64,000 bases of DNA from Cymodocea nodosa (taxonomy: Eukaryota > Streptophyta > Magnoliopsida > Alismatales > Cymodoceaceae): assembly GCA_036874045.1 (NCBI GenBank), contig CM072339.1, forward strand, positions 11,787,501 to 11,851,500, read 5' to 3'. Under the pieces are notes generated by a model. The model searched no databases. It saw only the letters and a program-made list of their open reading frames with translations, and was not told where the DNA came from. Position numbers and translations under genes: made by a program. This document shows positions 12,339 through 23,413 of the stretch, in pieces. The first letter of the stretch is position 1, and each line of letters opens with the position of its first letter.

Positions 12339-13127
12339 AAATATGCAAATGAAATGCTTAAGAAATTTAATTTTAATGATACAAGGATTCGAGGAACTCC
12401 TATGAGTACTACTTTAAAGTTAGATATTAATGACATAGGAAAATCTACAAATCAAAGAAAATACAGAAGTATGATTGGTTCTTTACTTTATTTGACTACT
12501 AGTAGACCTGATATTATGTTTATTGTGTGTGTTTGTGCTAGATTTCAATCTAATCCTAAAGAATCACACCAAATTGCAGTTAAAAGAATATTTAGATATA
12601 TACAAGGAACTAAAAATTTCAGATTGTATTATTCTAAGGATAGTTCAATAGATCTTATAGGATATACTGATGCTGATTATGCAAGATCTAAATCTGATAG
12701 AAAGAGTACTAGTGGCACATGTCAATTATTGGAAAATAATTTGATGTCATGGTTTAGTAAAAAGCAAAACTGTGTAGCACTTTCTACTACAGAAGCTAAA
12801 TATGTTGCTGCTGCACTGTGTTGCACTCAGATTCTGTGGATAAGGCAACCTTTAAAAGATTTTGGATTATCTTATGATACAATTGAGATTTATTGTGACA
12901 GTAGTTCTGCAATAAATCTTTCCAAAAATCCTGTATTACATTCAAAAGCAAAGCATATAGAGGTTAGACATCATTTTCTAAGAGATAACGTAATTAAAAG
13001 AAAAATTAAATTAGAATTTGTGTCTAGTAAAAATCAATTAGATGATATATTTACAAAACCTCTAGACGAAAATACATTCTACAACATTAGATTAAATTTA
13101 GGTATTTGTAGGCTATGTGATGTGTAA
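12339..13127 (+). pseudogene. copia RT end and RNase H
   Basis: An uninterrupted frame of about 260 residues covers the last part of copia RT (NEMLKKFNFNDTRIRGTPM, GSLLYLTTSRPDI) and complete RNase H: GYTDADYARS with catalytic Asp, STTEAKYVA with catalytic Glu, and YCDSSSAINLSKNPV with catalytic Asp. KHIEVRHHFLRD follows. It stops at TAA 13125-13127. The frame is intact although the upstream RT and INT are gone, so the deletion may be fairly recent relative to point decay. Confidence 0.88.
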
Positions 13128-13149
13128 AATGCTTAAACTCCACATAAAA

Positions 13150-13621
13150 AAAAAATTAAATATATTTTAGCAATTCTAGATAACAGAAAATATACTCAAT
13201 TCATAAGATATCTGTATTTCACAAAACACTTGTATCTTTTCAGAACAGAATATTTTTTTTTTCTTTTTCTTTTCTTTTTTTATTTATACTTTAAAAGTTA
13301 ATTTGACAAGCTTTAATCATACAGGAGCTTTCTAATGTACCCATGTAAAGAGCTTTCAGTCAACAATCCTAGATCTGATCAGGATCTTAGGTTGCCAGAT
13401 TTCAAGAGTCCTTTTTTTTTTAGGGTAACAATCCTTACATACCTATCTACTCAAGTACAAAAGGCTCATGATCAAACAAGTCAATAAACTCTCAAATTTT
13501 TCTCTCTTTTTTTTTTTCAATCAAAATACATACAAAACAAAGCATTAATCACATACTGTATATGTACGTATTTCGTTAATACAGGTGCAGTAATCACCAA
13601 TCTAATATAGTCCTACTTCTA
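13150..13621 (-). repeat. inverted fragment of family A 3' untranslated region
   Basis: This stretch is the reverse complement of about 27000-27435 in A2 and also matches 38640-38970 in A3. It is non-coding. It stops at TTCTA (13617-13621), where the copia LTR begins; A2 continues without interruption at the equivalent point (CTTCTATCATTTAC), so the LTR inserted into this A fragment. Confidence 0.8.
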
Positions 13622-14841
13622 TGTAGGATCGTTTGTATCACAAGAGTGGGGGTGAATTGTGTCTTTAGTAATTAAACTAGCAGATAAAACAAGAGCACAA
13701 AACACTCGTAAATGAAATTCTATTCTTTTATTTGAAGACAGAATTTAGAATATCTTTTCAACTCAATTCCCTTCTTGACAGTTTTGATACAGTAATTTTT
13801 GATATACAATTCAAATAGGAAAACAAAGCTCTTTTTCAAAACTAATTTTGAATTGTATAAAACTTGATCTTTATGCACACAACTCTTTTCTTTCTCTTTG
13901 CTTAGCTTCTGTATCTCTTCTTCTCTAGTTGTCGAATTTCCAGACTTCTTGCATTTGCAACTCCTTTTCTAAAATTGCTTGGAATTTTGAACTTCTTCTG
14001 ATGTTAGAGAACTTTTCAAAATATGAATATTCAAACTTAACTTTTTAGTTAGGGATCTAGATTGAATATTCAGACTTACTTTTTGAGATTGGGATCCTCT
14101 ATTGTAATGTAGCTCGTACTCTCTATTTGTAGTCGAACTCTGTTGTCTTTCACGTTCAGCATGTTCATCCACTTGATCCACAATCCATAATCCGTAATCC
14201 ACGTACTAATTTTCTCTTTAATCCAAATTACTTTCTATTTAAATTTCCACTTTCATCACTGACAATCTGAGTTTCCACGATCTCCACTCGTAGATTCACT
14301 GAAATTTTATCTTCCTGGAGTCTTCTAGAATATCTTCTAAGTCTTCGATTTAGTCGAACATTTATCCTTTAACTCCTGTCAAAACTTGAACACTTATCCT
14401 TTAACTCTTCGAGTTCTTGCACCTGCAAAACACGTGACTAAACAAAGAAACTTATCTATTCGTTAGTCCTTTTATAAAACTCAAAAAGTTATCTATCCAT
14501 GTGTATAAAAACTCGAACAATTATCTAACTATTCAATTTTTCATTACTGAACGCACATGGAAAACACGTGACAACTTAAAACATTAAAAACACACATGCG
14601 GATAACTTAATTATACGAGTTTTTAACATAAAGTATTCGACAAAAACGAAACGTTAACTATCCGAAAGTTTAACTATTGCAAATCTAGCTCTTCGGAAAT
14701 CTTTAATTTATCCGACATAAAAATGAAACTTTCCGATAATCTATTAACTATTATACTTAGAGAAATATACTTAAAGAATATTATGTAGACCTATTTAAAT
14801 ACGTTAATAAAGCATACATCATCAAAATTAAATACCTAACA
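13622..14841 (-). repeat. copia LTR (3' LTR of a minus-strand element)
   Basis: On the minus strand the repeat begins TGTTAGGTATTT at 14841 and ends GATCCTACA at 13622, giving TGT...ACA termini and 1220 bp. Immediately upstream on the minus strand is a polypurine tract, AAAAAGGGGGAGAT (14842-14855), preceded by TTTTGACATCATT. That arrangement is the standard 3' junction of SIRE-type copia elements. The left flank TTCTA is the likely target-duplication copy. The matching 5' LTR is not seen in the window. Confidence 0.75.
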
Positions 14842-15167
14842 ATCTCCCCCTTTTTAATGATGTCAAAACCTAATAAGTCACATAATTTATATCTCTCCCT
14901 TTTTGGCATTATAAAAAAGTAAACAAACTATTATCTCCCCCTTTAGGAAGTTAAGTTTTATAAATGTAAGGAAGGATATCTTACTAAGTATATATTAATC
15001 AAAACAATAGTGTCAATCATACATAGGATTTATGGATTAAGAAAAAACTGTTTAATATCATAAACTGTGAAAAATAATCACGTAACTTTAAAACCAGTAA
15101 ATAGTTCACATAATGATTTTGGTTACAAATTACAAAAAATAAATCATGTAATACATAATTTGTATAA
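14842..15167 (-). other. copia 3' non-coding region and polypurine tract
   Basis: AT-rich and non-coding. It contains the polypurine tract next to the LTR and a second purine run, AAAGGGGGAGATA, at about 14933-14945 (minus strand). Nothing else is recognised. Confidence 0.5.
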
Positions 15168-17772
15168 TCACAAGCCTCTTTGTCTTCGAAAAATATCAAT
15201 TAGAGTATCTGAAATTGTCTTTGCAATATCTATACTAACTCTGTTTATCTGATCAAGTAATGCCTGATCTAAATCATTTTGAGAAACTTGTGATGGTTGC
15301 TGTAAAAATTCAGTATGTATGTCTGTATCTATACCTGTATGTATTTCTCTATGTATACCTTGTTGTATATCTATATGTATATCTTGTTGTATATCTGTAT
15401 GTTGCTGTGTTTCTGTAAATTCTGCGGATTGTTGCTGTGTTTGCCGAACCTGTTGTTGTTGTTGTCTAAGGATAGGTGTATTTTCCACTTGGTATTTTTG
15501 GAGTTCCTTTGCAGAGAAAGATCGTGACTTTAATCTTTTCTATGGCTAAGGTGTAATATCTGTTTGACTTGCCACAATTATCAAAATTCTATCACCATAA
15601 AATAATTTACTCTGCAAATATAAGATATGAGAAACAAAAATATCATACCAGTTCACCTATATATGGTTGATTAATGCGTATGTAGCATAAAGACAACATC
15701 TGCCAACTTCTGCCCCATGACCAAACCTCTAAAACAATGTAGCATGCAATATTTTTGCAATAAAACGTGCTTGGCCATTTATAAGTCATTTAGTAATGTC
15801 AATGGTTTGTTGGCAGTTGGATGTTTGGCTAAAATTGTAATTTCCCATCCCAATCGATAAACCTGTTTTCTTTCTGATAATTTAACTCCTTCATTTTTCT
15901 GACCAAGTACCTGATGAAGTAAATCTGGAGTTAAATATATGTCATTTTCTTGTATATTAGAAACAGGAATACCTTCTTCCACTGTTACGTTTGAGTAAAA
16001 ACAACTGAGAAGTTCGGGTATAGCAAGATGGTCTGGCTGTTGTGGAAGTAGAGTCAACAAGCCTTGAAATTCAAATAGTTCACGTATGTGTGCCATCCCT
16101 TCAAACTTAACTAGTCTTGAATATAAAACTGTAAAAGTTTTATATGTCTGAAATTTGTCATAACAGGAATTATTTCTGAACCATAATAGTGTATTTGCAT
16201 CTAAACTCTGCTCAAGATTAGGTATTTTCCTGTCATGATGTTCTGATCTGGGACTTGTTTCAATATTATCAGCAGCATCTATATTGTCAGATCTTTCAAA
16301 ACTGGTGAAATTTCTATCAAAACTAGTATAAATGTCTGAAATATCTGTTATTGTCGTATCAATAATCTACTGAATTTCTTCTGTTTGTTCTTCTGGAAAC
16401 ATTTCAGTAGCAACAATCTCTGTAACAATCTGTATATCAGCAACCTGTATATCTATATGTGATCTATACAATTGTCTCTATATGAAAGAATGTTCTATAT
16501 CTATCAGTGGAATAGAATCATCTTGTATTTCTGAAATTTGTATATGTGAGACATTGGTAGTATCATATTCTATTTGTAACTGTGTATGTTGTTGATTATA
16601 TACATTTATCAACAAGTATACGATATATTGTAACAGACATAACCATACATATAAAGTGTAGTATAAGCAACTGTACCAAAATTCAAAAGTCTCTGTTCGA
16701 GATACAGTAAGAGGAAGAATATCTGTACATTCCTCTTCAAATGAAATATCTTCAAAATTCATAGACTCAATGTCTATGTCATCAATAATATCATCAAATT
16801 TGATATCATCTGTATATATATCATCAAAATTTCCTACATTCTCACTTTCCGTAGGAAAAGAATGTGTGCTTGCAGCATTGTGTGAAAAATTGTCCATGGT
16901 ATTAAAAGATACATTATACACTATTGTGACACAATACCTTAGAGTATATGCTTGTAAGCCAATATTTGTCACATCTGCTGGGATTCCTGACAAAAATGTC
17001 TGTCCAGCTTCTGCAATGGAGCATAGTTTTCCATTTTTCACTGATTCTTCTTTTGCTGCAATATTCCTTGTACACCTGTAGTTAGTCCAAAATATTCAAT
17101 TGTCTTTTTCTTTGTCCAACTATATGTCTGCAGTGTTTCAAGTTGTTCAGGAGGTTCTAAAATTGTCTTAATTTCTCTTGTTAAAGGCACCTGTTATCTT
17201 GATGGTCCTTCACCATGATGCCTAGGTGGTAATAATGGAATATAGAGTTTTAAGCTCTCCACCTCTACCATTTTGAGTTGATAAACTCTTTGTCCTTCAC
17301 TGCGAAGGCCCATTTTGCTAATGGCAGTTTTTTGTTCATTGATATACTATTTAATATCATCTAAAACAGCTGGGGGAAAATAATGTTGGGAATACAAGGA
17401 TTGTAATTCCCTGTTTGCATTTTTGATCATTAGTCCCCACTTCTTTCCATAATAAGTGATAGACTGTACCGATGTCTCTAGTACATGTCCAGAACTTACA
17501 ACAGTAGGGTTAGGTTGTAAATTTCTTTTCCATAAATGCAATGCGGAAAGTTCTGTCTGTTTTAGTCTAAATTGTGTTTCAGCATAATTTCGAATAAATT
17601 TCCAATAGAAATTTTTCTCATCTTGAACAACTTTTCTGATTTCGTGTAGTACTTTGTTTGAAAAGGTGTACCTGGAGTAAATATCGTCGATTTCATTCTG
17701 CATTTTCTGAAGTTCCAGCTCTCTTTTCTACACTTTGGTCATTCTACCACGTCCTCTTCCACGTCCTGACAT
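15168..17772 (-). pseudogene. ORF D: plant-transposon-protein-like ORF with possible membrane segment
   Basis: The minus-strand ATG at 17772 opens MSGRGRGRGRM, followed by a helical region (17347-17703). After a frame change comes an acidic segment (16700-16850). Next is a hydrophobic run of about 28 residues, FWYSCLYYTLYVWLCLLQYI and onward (about 16597-16686), which could span a membrane. Then comes a domain at 15779-16096 with LFEFQGLL, PELLSCFYSN and DIYLTPDLLHQVLG, matching family A ORF2. The C-terminus is Gln-rich with short His/Asp/Ile repeats (15168-15488). At least two frameshifts and several stops are present. It lies just upstream of a SIRE-type polypurine tract and LTR, the place where SIRE elements carry an env-like ORF. 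The function is unknown; the domain resembles Pfam Transposase_32 from memory. Confidence 0.6.
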
Positions 17773-18688
17773 TGTTGATTAATCTTCGCTTTGCACTATA
17801 GAACTTAGTGGAAGGAAAGATTGTGAAGCTAGGGTTTTACCAAGGTAGAAACACAAAAGGTTGTTAGGAAAACATTCATAACTCTTCAAGTTTAGAAACA
17901 GATAAACGGATTCAATCATTGAAATCATAAATATAAGATCCGTTACCGATAAATAACTCGAGTGCTTGCAATAACTGTACATGTTTTACAACCAACAATT
18001 GCAGAATACTTAGCGTAATTGTTCATATAAAGAAAATAACTTCAGGCTAAGTGAAAAAGTGAGAAAACTCGAAGACATATGATAACTATTTGAGTTTCTC
18101 AAAGGAACAGGTGTGAAAACTTGAAGATTTAAACATAACTGTTCGAGTTTCGACTAAGACATTATAAAGCAGTGAAATTCAACATGTGCACAATTTGAAC
18201 TTAAGGTGTTCAGAAAGTTTCGGAGACTTATAAGCATAACTATCCGATGCTCAAGTGCATTTCGGAGAATTACAGATAACCTTTCGAAAGATAACTTAAG
18301 TCAATCGTCCAGATCACGACACGTGTACTTAAGTAGTTTTATAACAAAGAGATGTTTCTAACAGTTACAAATCTAACTTTCCGATGCCCAAACGCATTTC
18401 GGAGAGTTACACATAACTTACCGAAAATCCACTTAAGTCATGCATTATGGTTTCGACACGTGTACTTCAGGAAATAATAAAATAGTCTATTGAACGTTTT
18501 AAAACACAACTGTCCGATACTTGTAATATAACTTGCCGAAAGAATAGAAAATTTGGATACTTAAGAATTAAAATACCTACAAGTCACCGACAGTTTAGAA
18601 ATGTACTTAATTAAGGTGTATTTCCTGAAATTATGTAGATTCTTTCATGAAAACATATAATAGTTCAAAAGTTATGAATTATTATACA
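17773..18688 (-). repeat. LTR-like segment upstream of ORF D
   Basis: On the minus strand this begins TGTATAATAATTC at 18688, preceded by a purine tract GTAGGGGGAGCAATT (18692-18706). The right half is related to U3 of family A LTRs (AAACTGTCGGTGACTT, CATGCATTATGG on the plus strand) and carries inverted repeats such as CCGATGC...GCATTTCGG. The left part leads directly into the ORF D start codon. No primer site was found, so it may be a diverged LTR remnant serving as a leader, or two fused pieces. Confidence 0.45.
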
Positions 18689-18907
18689 AGAAATTGCTCC
18701 CCCTACATAAATGTAGTGTAAAGAATCTATGGCGTACTTAATCTGGGATGCCAAGCCCTAAGTAGAGTTGGCTTAAAAGGGTCAAATAGCTTACTTAAAG
18801 AGGATGCTAAGCCTTAAATAGATTTGAGTCTCTCTTTTCTTTTCTTTTTTAATTTGAATGAAATATAGAAATAAGTAGTAGAGTTTACAATTTAGACTTT
18901 CTAGATT
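18689..18907. other. unassigned spacer
   Basis: This holds a purine tract on the minus strand and two similar 25-30 bp units around GGATGCCAAGCCCTAAGTAG (18747 onward) and GGATGCTAAGCCTTAAATAG. No gene is seen. At 18908 the sequence switches abruptly to mid-integrase of family A. Confidence 0.4.
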
Positions 18908-19757
18908 ATTTGGGGGTGGATTATGTATCTAAATGGATAAAAGTTATTCCTACAAAAACTAATGATAACAAAGTGGTAATACAATTTATAAGAATAAATA
19001 TATTTGCTAGATTTGGAATACCTAAAGCTATTATCAATGATAGAGGAACTCATTTCTGTAATAGATGTTTTGAAGCCTTAATGAAGAAATATGGAGTAAA
19101 CCACAAAATTGCAACATCATATCATCCGCAAAAAATTGGACAAGTAGAAAGTGCTAACAAACAAATTAAGTTAATCTTAGAAAAGTAGTAAATCCTACTA
19201 GAACAGATTAGGCTAATAGGTTAATAGATGCACTTTGGGCTTATAGAACTACTTATAAAACAAGCTTAGGTATGTCACCTTTTAGGCTAGTATATGGAAA
19301 AAGTTGTCATTTACCAGCGGAAATAGAACATAAAGCTTATTAGGCACTAAAAACTCTGAATACTAATTTAAATCAAGCTTCTGAAAATAGAAAAATGCAA
19401 CTAATTGAATTAGAAGAATTTAGAAATGAAGCTTATTCGAAGACTGTAAGAAAAAAAGAGAAAATGAAATTCTAGCATGATAGAAAAATTATTCCAAAAA
19501 GCTTTAAAATAGGACAAGAAGTATATCTTTATATGGCTAGAGTCCATAACCTTCCAGGAAAATTAAGATCTAGATGGGGAGGACCTTACATAGTTCGAAA
19601 TATTTATCCTTATAGAGCTATTGAAATTGAAAATTCTAAAAATCAGAATATATTTAAAGTAAATGGACAAAGACTTAGACCTATTCTGAAAACACCAAAA
19701 AGCTCCTTTGGAATTATAGAAGAAGTTAGAGTAGAGGACTACTCAAGCTTTACTTAA
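18908..19757 (+). pseudogene. A2: integrase C-terminal part
   Basis: This begins at GVDYVSKW within the integrase core and includes INDRGTHF (second catalytic Asp) and [14 protein letters not shown] (catalytic Glu). It ends with the GKLRSRWGGPY tail and a stop at 19755-19757. Lesions include a one-base deletion in an A-run near 19185, TAG codons near 19210 and 19342, and another near 19474. RT and RNase H are absent, replaced by unrelated sequence to the left. Confidence 0.9.
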
Positions 19758-20249
19758 TAAGAAATCAGTTTTTATGTTTATATATAAAATAAAAAAAACA
19801 CACATTAAAATATATATATATATATATATAATATAAAAATCATTACAGTTCAACCGACCGGATCCATCGGTATGACCGGAACATAAAAAAATATGTATAT
19901 TAATTTTAAGAAAAAAATGTTGGTTTTATCGAAACATAGTATCAGTTCAACTGGTAAAAAAAAAAAAAACAGAAAAACTATTATCTGTAGTATTTTTATT
20001 ATTATATCTGTTGAGTCTTGAGTTAGTCAACGTGGTTATTCCATTGAGTTAATTGTAACTCAACGAAGTATTGTAGCTAAGACCGCGGAAGAGATAGTAA
20101 GAGTTGGTTCGGGAAATGACTCGATTACTCGCCTAAACTTAGGGCTTATTTATCTTAAACCTAGGGTTTTGGGGGCATTATCCAGCAAATCATTTAGAAT
20201 CTAGAACAGTAGAAATCAAAGCGATTCCGTGCTGTTGAGTAACTCCACG
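19758..20249 (+). promoter_or_regulatory. A2 pol-ORF2 spacer with leader
   Basis: Organised as in A1: a TA repeat (19813-19833), CGGT...ACCG palindromes, one GTTGAGTTA...TAACTCAAC stem-loop (20044-20066), then an AGGGCTTATTTATC / CTAGGGTTTTGGGG leader about 100 bases before the ORF2 ATG. CTAGGGTTTT read on the other strand gives AAAACCCTAG, one base short of the plant telo-box. Confidence 0.45.
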
Positions 20250-22468
20250 ATGAGGAAGATGACACTTGAATTCTTGGAAGAGGTTGTTGATACATCAGAA
20301 TTTTTGAAGAAATCAGAAGAATGGCACACGTAGCAGAAGATCAGAAATACGATGAGAGAAAAAGAGTTATAGAAGGTAGAATCTGAACTTTTTAGATTAA
20401 GAAGAATATTAGTAGATTGTGGTATACAAATACCCCAGATAATGGAGACACGAATCAGAGTAGCAACAGAAATTGCAGTTAGTAAAGAAAGAAAAATCAG
20501 GTCGAACAATGAAGTAGCCCTAGAGCTAATCCAACACAAGGTTAGATTATGGTTCAAAAGGCGCATTGCTGGTCGTGGAAGTTGGGAAATATGGCGGCAG
20601 GAACAACAAGAGGCAACTGAAGAACAAGACGAGCCGACTGCTGAAAGACCTGTTCCTTAGGAACAGCAGCTAGGACCTTCAATTTTACCATTTAAGTCAT
20701 TGGCACGAGTAGAAATGATGGGGCCTTCAACTAAAGAAGAGTTAAAGGAATTTCAAGCACTGGTTCAAGTTGGGAAAAACCAAGGAGAATCAGAAGATTT
20801 GGCAGTGGCTAAAGCACACCTAGTATTTGATGCACTTTACAAAAAGAGGGCTGCAGAAAAGTTGAAAGCCCAATATAAAATCAAAATGGAACAGCATCAA
20901 GAAGCTACTGCCAAACCTGCTGCAAAAGGAGATGAAGCTGGTCCTTCGAGACCAGTAATTATAGAAAAAGTTAAACAAGAAGAGTCAGTACCTGTGGCTC
21001 GAAGGCCTACAGAGCCTACTTTTGTAGATTTAATCTTAGAAGAAAAAGAGGAAGAACAGGCACAATTAATCAGAAAAAGGAAAGGAAAAGAGATAGTGTC
21101 TGACTATCAAGAAGAGATTAAATCTGAAGCACCAATAGCAACAGGGCTTATGGAGCCAATTTTTATAAACCTGCTATCCAATTCTGAGGAGGAGCAGCAG
21201 CAGGAGGAGCAAAGACAAGAAGAAAATCAGGCTGAAATTAATCTACAGCCTATACAAGAAGAAAGAATAGAAATTAGGGCAGAAGCTAAATTGCCCGTGA
21301 CTCCATCCCAATCTGGTACAGAATCAGAAAGAATAGTAACAGAACAGATTGGTAGTTAGGAGGAAGAAGAAAGAGTAAAAAATGAAGAGGCTGAAAGAAG
21401 CCATTTGGCCAAAATAACTTCACAGATTCCACTAAAGAGCAAGAAACTCTTCAGCAATTTCTGGAAAGAATTCAAGACGAAGTGGAGAGTTCTACCGGCT
21501 CACCACCATAGACAGAAGCAAAAGCAAAAATTCAAGAATCTATAGAGAATGTGCAAATGCAGCCTATAGAAGAGGAAGAGCAAGAACAAACCCCTCTAGA
21601 ACAGTAAAGTCACATTCTTGACCCGATTGAAACAACAATTTTGAATGAAGTACATTTTTCTAGTCAGGAAGCTTATATCAAATACCAAAAAATAAGGGGT
21701 TACAATATCATTTATAGTAGACTAGTAAATTGGGATGGAATGCAAGAAATCAAAGATTTATTTGAGTTCCAAGGTCTACTGAAGTTCATTTCTCAAGAAA
21801 GAGAGCATGCAGTATATGAGAATTTAGTACCCTGTTTCTATGCAAATTTAAGAGAAGGAGAAGGAGGATTAATTTCTAACGTGGAGAAAGCTGATGTACA
21901 GATAACACCAGAGCTTCTCCACAACATTTTTGGATTGAAGAATGAATGACTAAAAATTTTGGAAGACACAACTACCGTTGAGTAGACTGAACAGGAAATC
22001 AAAGATTGTTTAGCTATCAATCCTAGTGTGCCTTTATTAAGCAGATTGAAGCATTTAAGTAGTAAAGCACACATGGTAGCTAACATTTTGATTAAAAATG
22101 TCTATCAACGATAGGGCCATGACATAGAATTAAGTCAATTTGTCAAATGGGCCACATATGTAGTTGTAAACAAGATTCAAATAAATTGGTCTACAGTTTT
22201 TATCTCCAAGCTGAAAGCAGTAAAGAAAAAATTGTTTTATGGAGATTTGATTCCACTACTGATGGTGGATTGTATTGATTTCACGAAATGGACATAAAAA
22301 AGGATCAGATCAAGAACCATTTCAGCAAAAGAATACAGAAATTTTGTAGCTACAGAGATAGTTGTACCTTCTAGAGGAATTACAAGAGCTATAGAAAGAA
22401 TTAATCAATTAGAACTTCAATTAGAAAAACTTCAGAAGGAAGTAGATGAACTTAGGAATAGAGATTAA
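20250..22468 (+). pseudogene. A2: ORF2, plant-transposon-protein-like
   Basis: This separate ORF lies between integrase and gag, about 740 codons if repaired. The N-terminus contains RIAGRGSWEIW. A long Glu/Gln-rich middle (20700-21360) carries two PTEPTFVDLI/MEPIFINLL-type repeats. The C-terminal domain (about 21720-21950 onward) has LFEFQGLL, ENLVPCFYANL and ITPELLHNIFGLKNE, and a Leu/Glu coiled-coil tail precedes TAA 22466. It resembles the putative plant transposon protein family (Pfam Transposase_32, from memory). Lesions: TAG codons near 20331 and 20658, TAG at 21357, a frameshift at about 21400-21450, TGA near 21947, and TAG/TAA codons further on. It occupies the position where Athila elements carry env-like ORFs. 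The role is unknown. Confidence 0.8.
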
Positions 22469-23413
22469 ATTGTATTGTTCGTCTACTTGTATAAAATTGT
22501 ATAAAACTGTATGATGTACTTGTAATGTAATTGATTCATATTAATGAATATAATTTTTCAAATGCAATTTTCATACGTGTTTTGGATGTGAAATGAATGG
22601 AATTTATTGAATATTATATAATTTGTGAAACTTTATGAATGAATATGTAACAGATTTACAATTTGCTGAATGACAGGATAAATGCTTAAAAAATTTCTAC
22701 TTGTTGCAAGGTAAAATGTAAATTCTGCATAACATAAAATGACCTGCAAGTTAAATCTTTATATAATGTTCAGATTTAAACGAATTTTGATTAGAATGAT
22801 GCATTAATGACATAGATTTAACTTTATATCAGTTAGCAGAATGAAAAAGAAAAAAAAATAAAGGTACTTACATGGAGTAAAACTTAGAAGTTGCCAAGTG
22901 TTAACTCAATGAAGTAAGTTCGTTGAGTTAACCGTAACTTCACAAGGTCAGTAATATAATATAAGGTCACTCCGTTGAGTTATCTGTAACTCAACGAAGT
23001 TAGTCCATGGAGTTAGCAACAGTAACTGACTGTGTTCCGTTGAGTTATCTGTAACTCCATGAGGTTAGTTCATGGATTAAGCAGAATGGTTATTCTTTTA
23101 ACCACGAACGAAACTACGTCGGTTTAGCGGTTACTAAAATTTGAAATTAATAGTGGTACACGTACCCATAAAAATAGGAACCACGATGCACATTGCAAGA
23201 CACGTTCTTGCAACGAGATTTATTCACTTTATGGATGTACATTATATATATAAATTAGAATGTTATTTACGAGTTACCAACACTTTTAAAAGAAAGGAGA
23301 ATGCGTTGGAGGAACTAAAAGGAGAAGCAGTTGATTCAACTTAATCCGACAACAAATATTTACTGAATGGAAAGCTTCAGACTGGTATGTAATTAATCTT
23401 CTGCTATTTATTT
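22469..23413 (+). promoter_or_regulatory. A2 ORF2-gag spacer with candidate internal promoter
   Basis: No gene is supported here. The left part is AT-rich. A perfect 10-bp stem with 4-base loop lies at 22973-22996. Further on are an ACGT-core motif (GTACACGTAC, 23157-23166), a palindrome with TTGCAAGA arms (about 23193-23212) and a TATA box TATATATAAA at 23245-23254, about 160 bases before the gag ATG. The TATA and palindrome are conserved in A3 (42744-42753 and about 42785-42810). This looks like an internal promoter for gag; that is inference. Confidence 0.5.
23385..23390 (+). promoter_or_regulatory. candidate 5' splice site before gag (A2)
   Basis: GTATGT preceded by CAGACTG lies 29 bases before the gag start and is unchanged in A3 (about 42606-42611, minus strand). 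It pairs in principle with the acceptor at 24937-24938 ahead of the F-box ATG. Use is not shown. Confidence 0.35.

Larger units (their letters stand above)
10291..13130 (+). mobile_element. Ty1/copia fragment, SIRE-like, internally deleted
   Basis: This is a copia coding remnant without LTRs or a primer site. It holds the C-terminal part of Gag, a coiled-coil-prone segment, protease, then the end of RT and all of RNase H. The integrase and most of RT are missing between 12315 and 12340. The coding order and RNase H signature (SWFSKKQNCVALSTTEAKY) fit the SIRE lineage. It abuts A1 ORF2 on the left and an inverted piece of A 3' region on the right. Confidence 0.85.

Noticed and set aside
15315..15549. 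Cys/Tyr-rich plus-strand ORFs
   Set aside because: They are antisense readings of the Gln/His/Asp repeat coding part of ORF D.
23141..23344. Small ORF of 67 codons before gag
   Set aside because: It overlaps the TATA box and palindrome, and the matching A3 region does not keep the frame.
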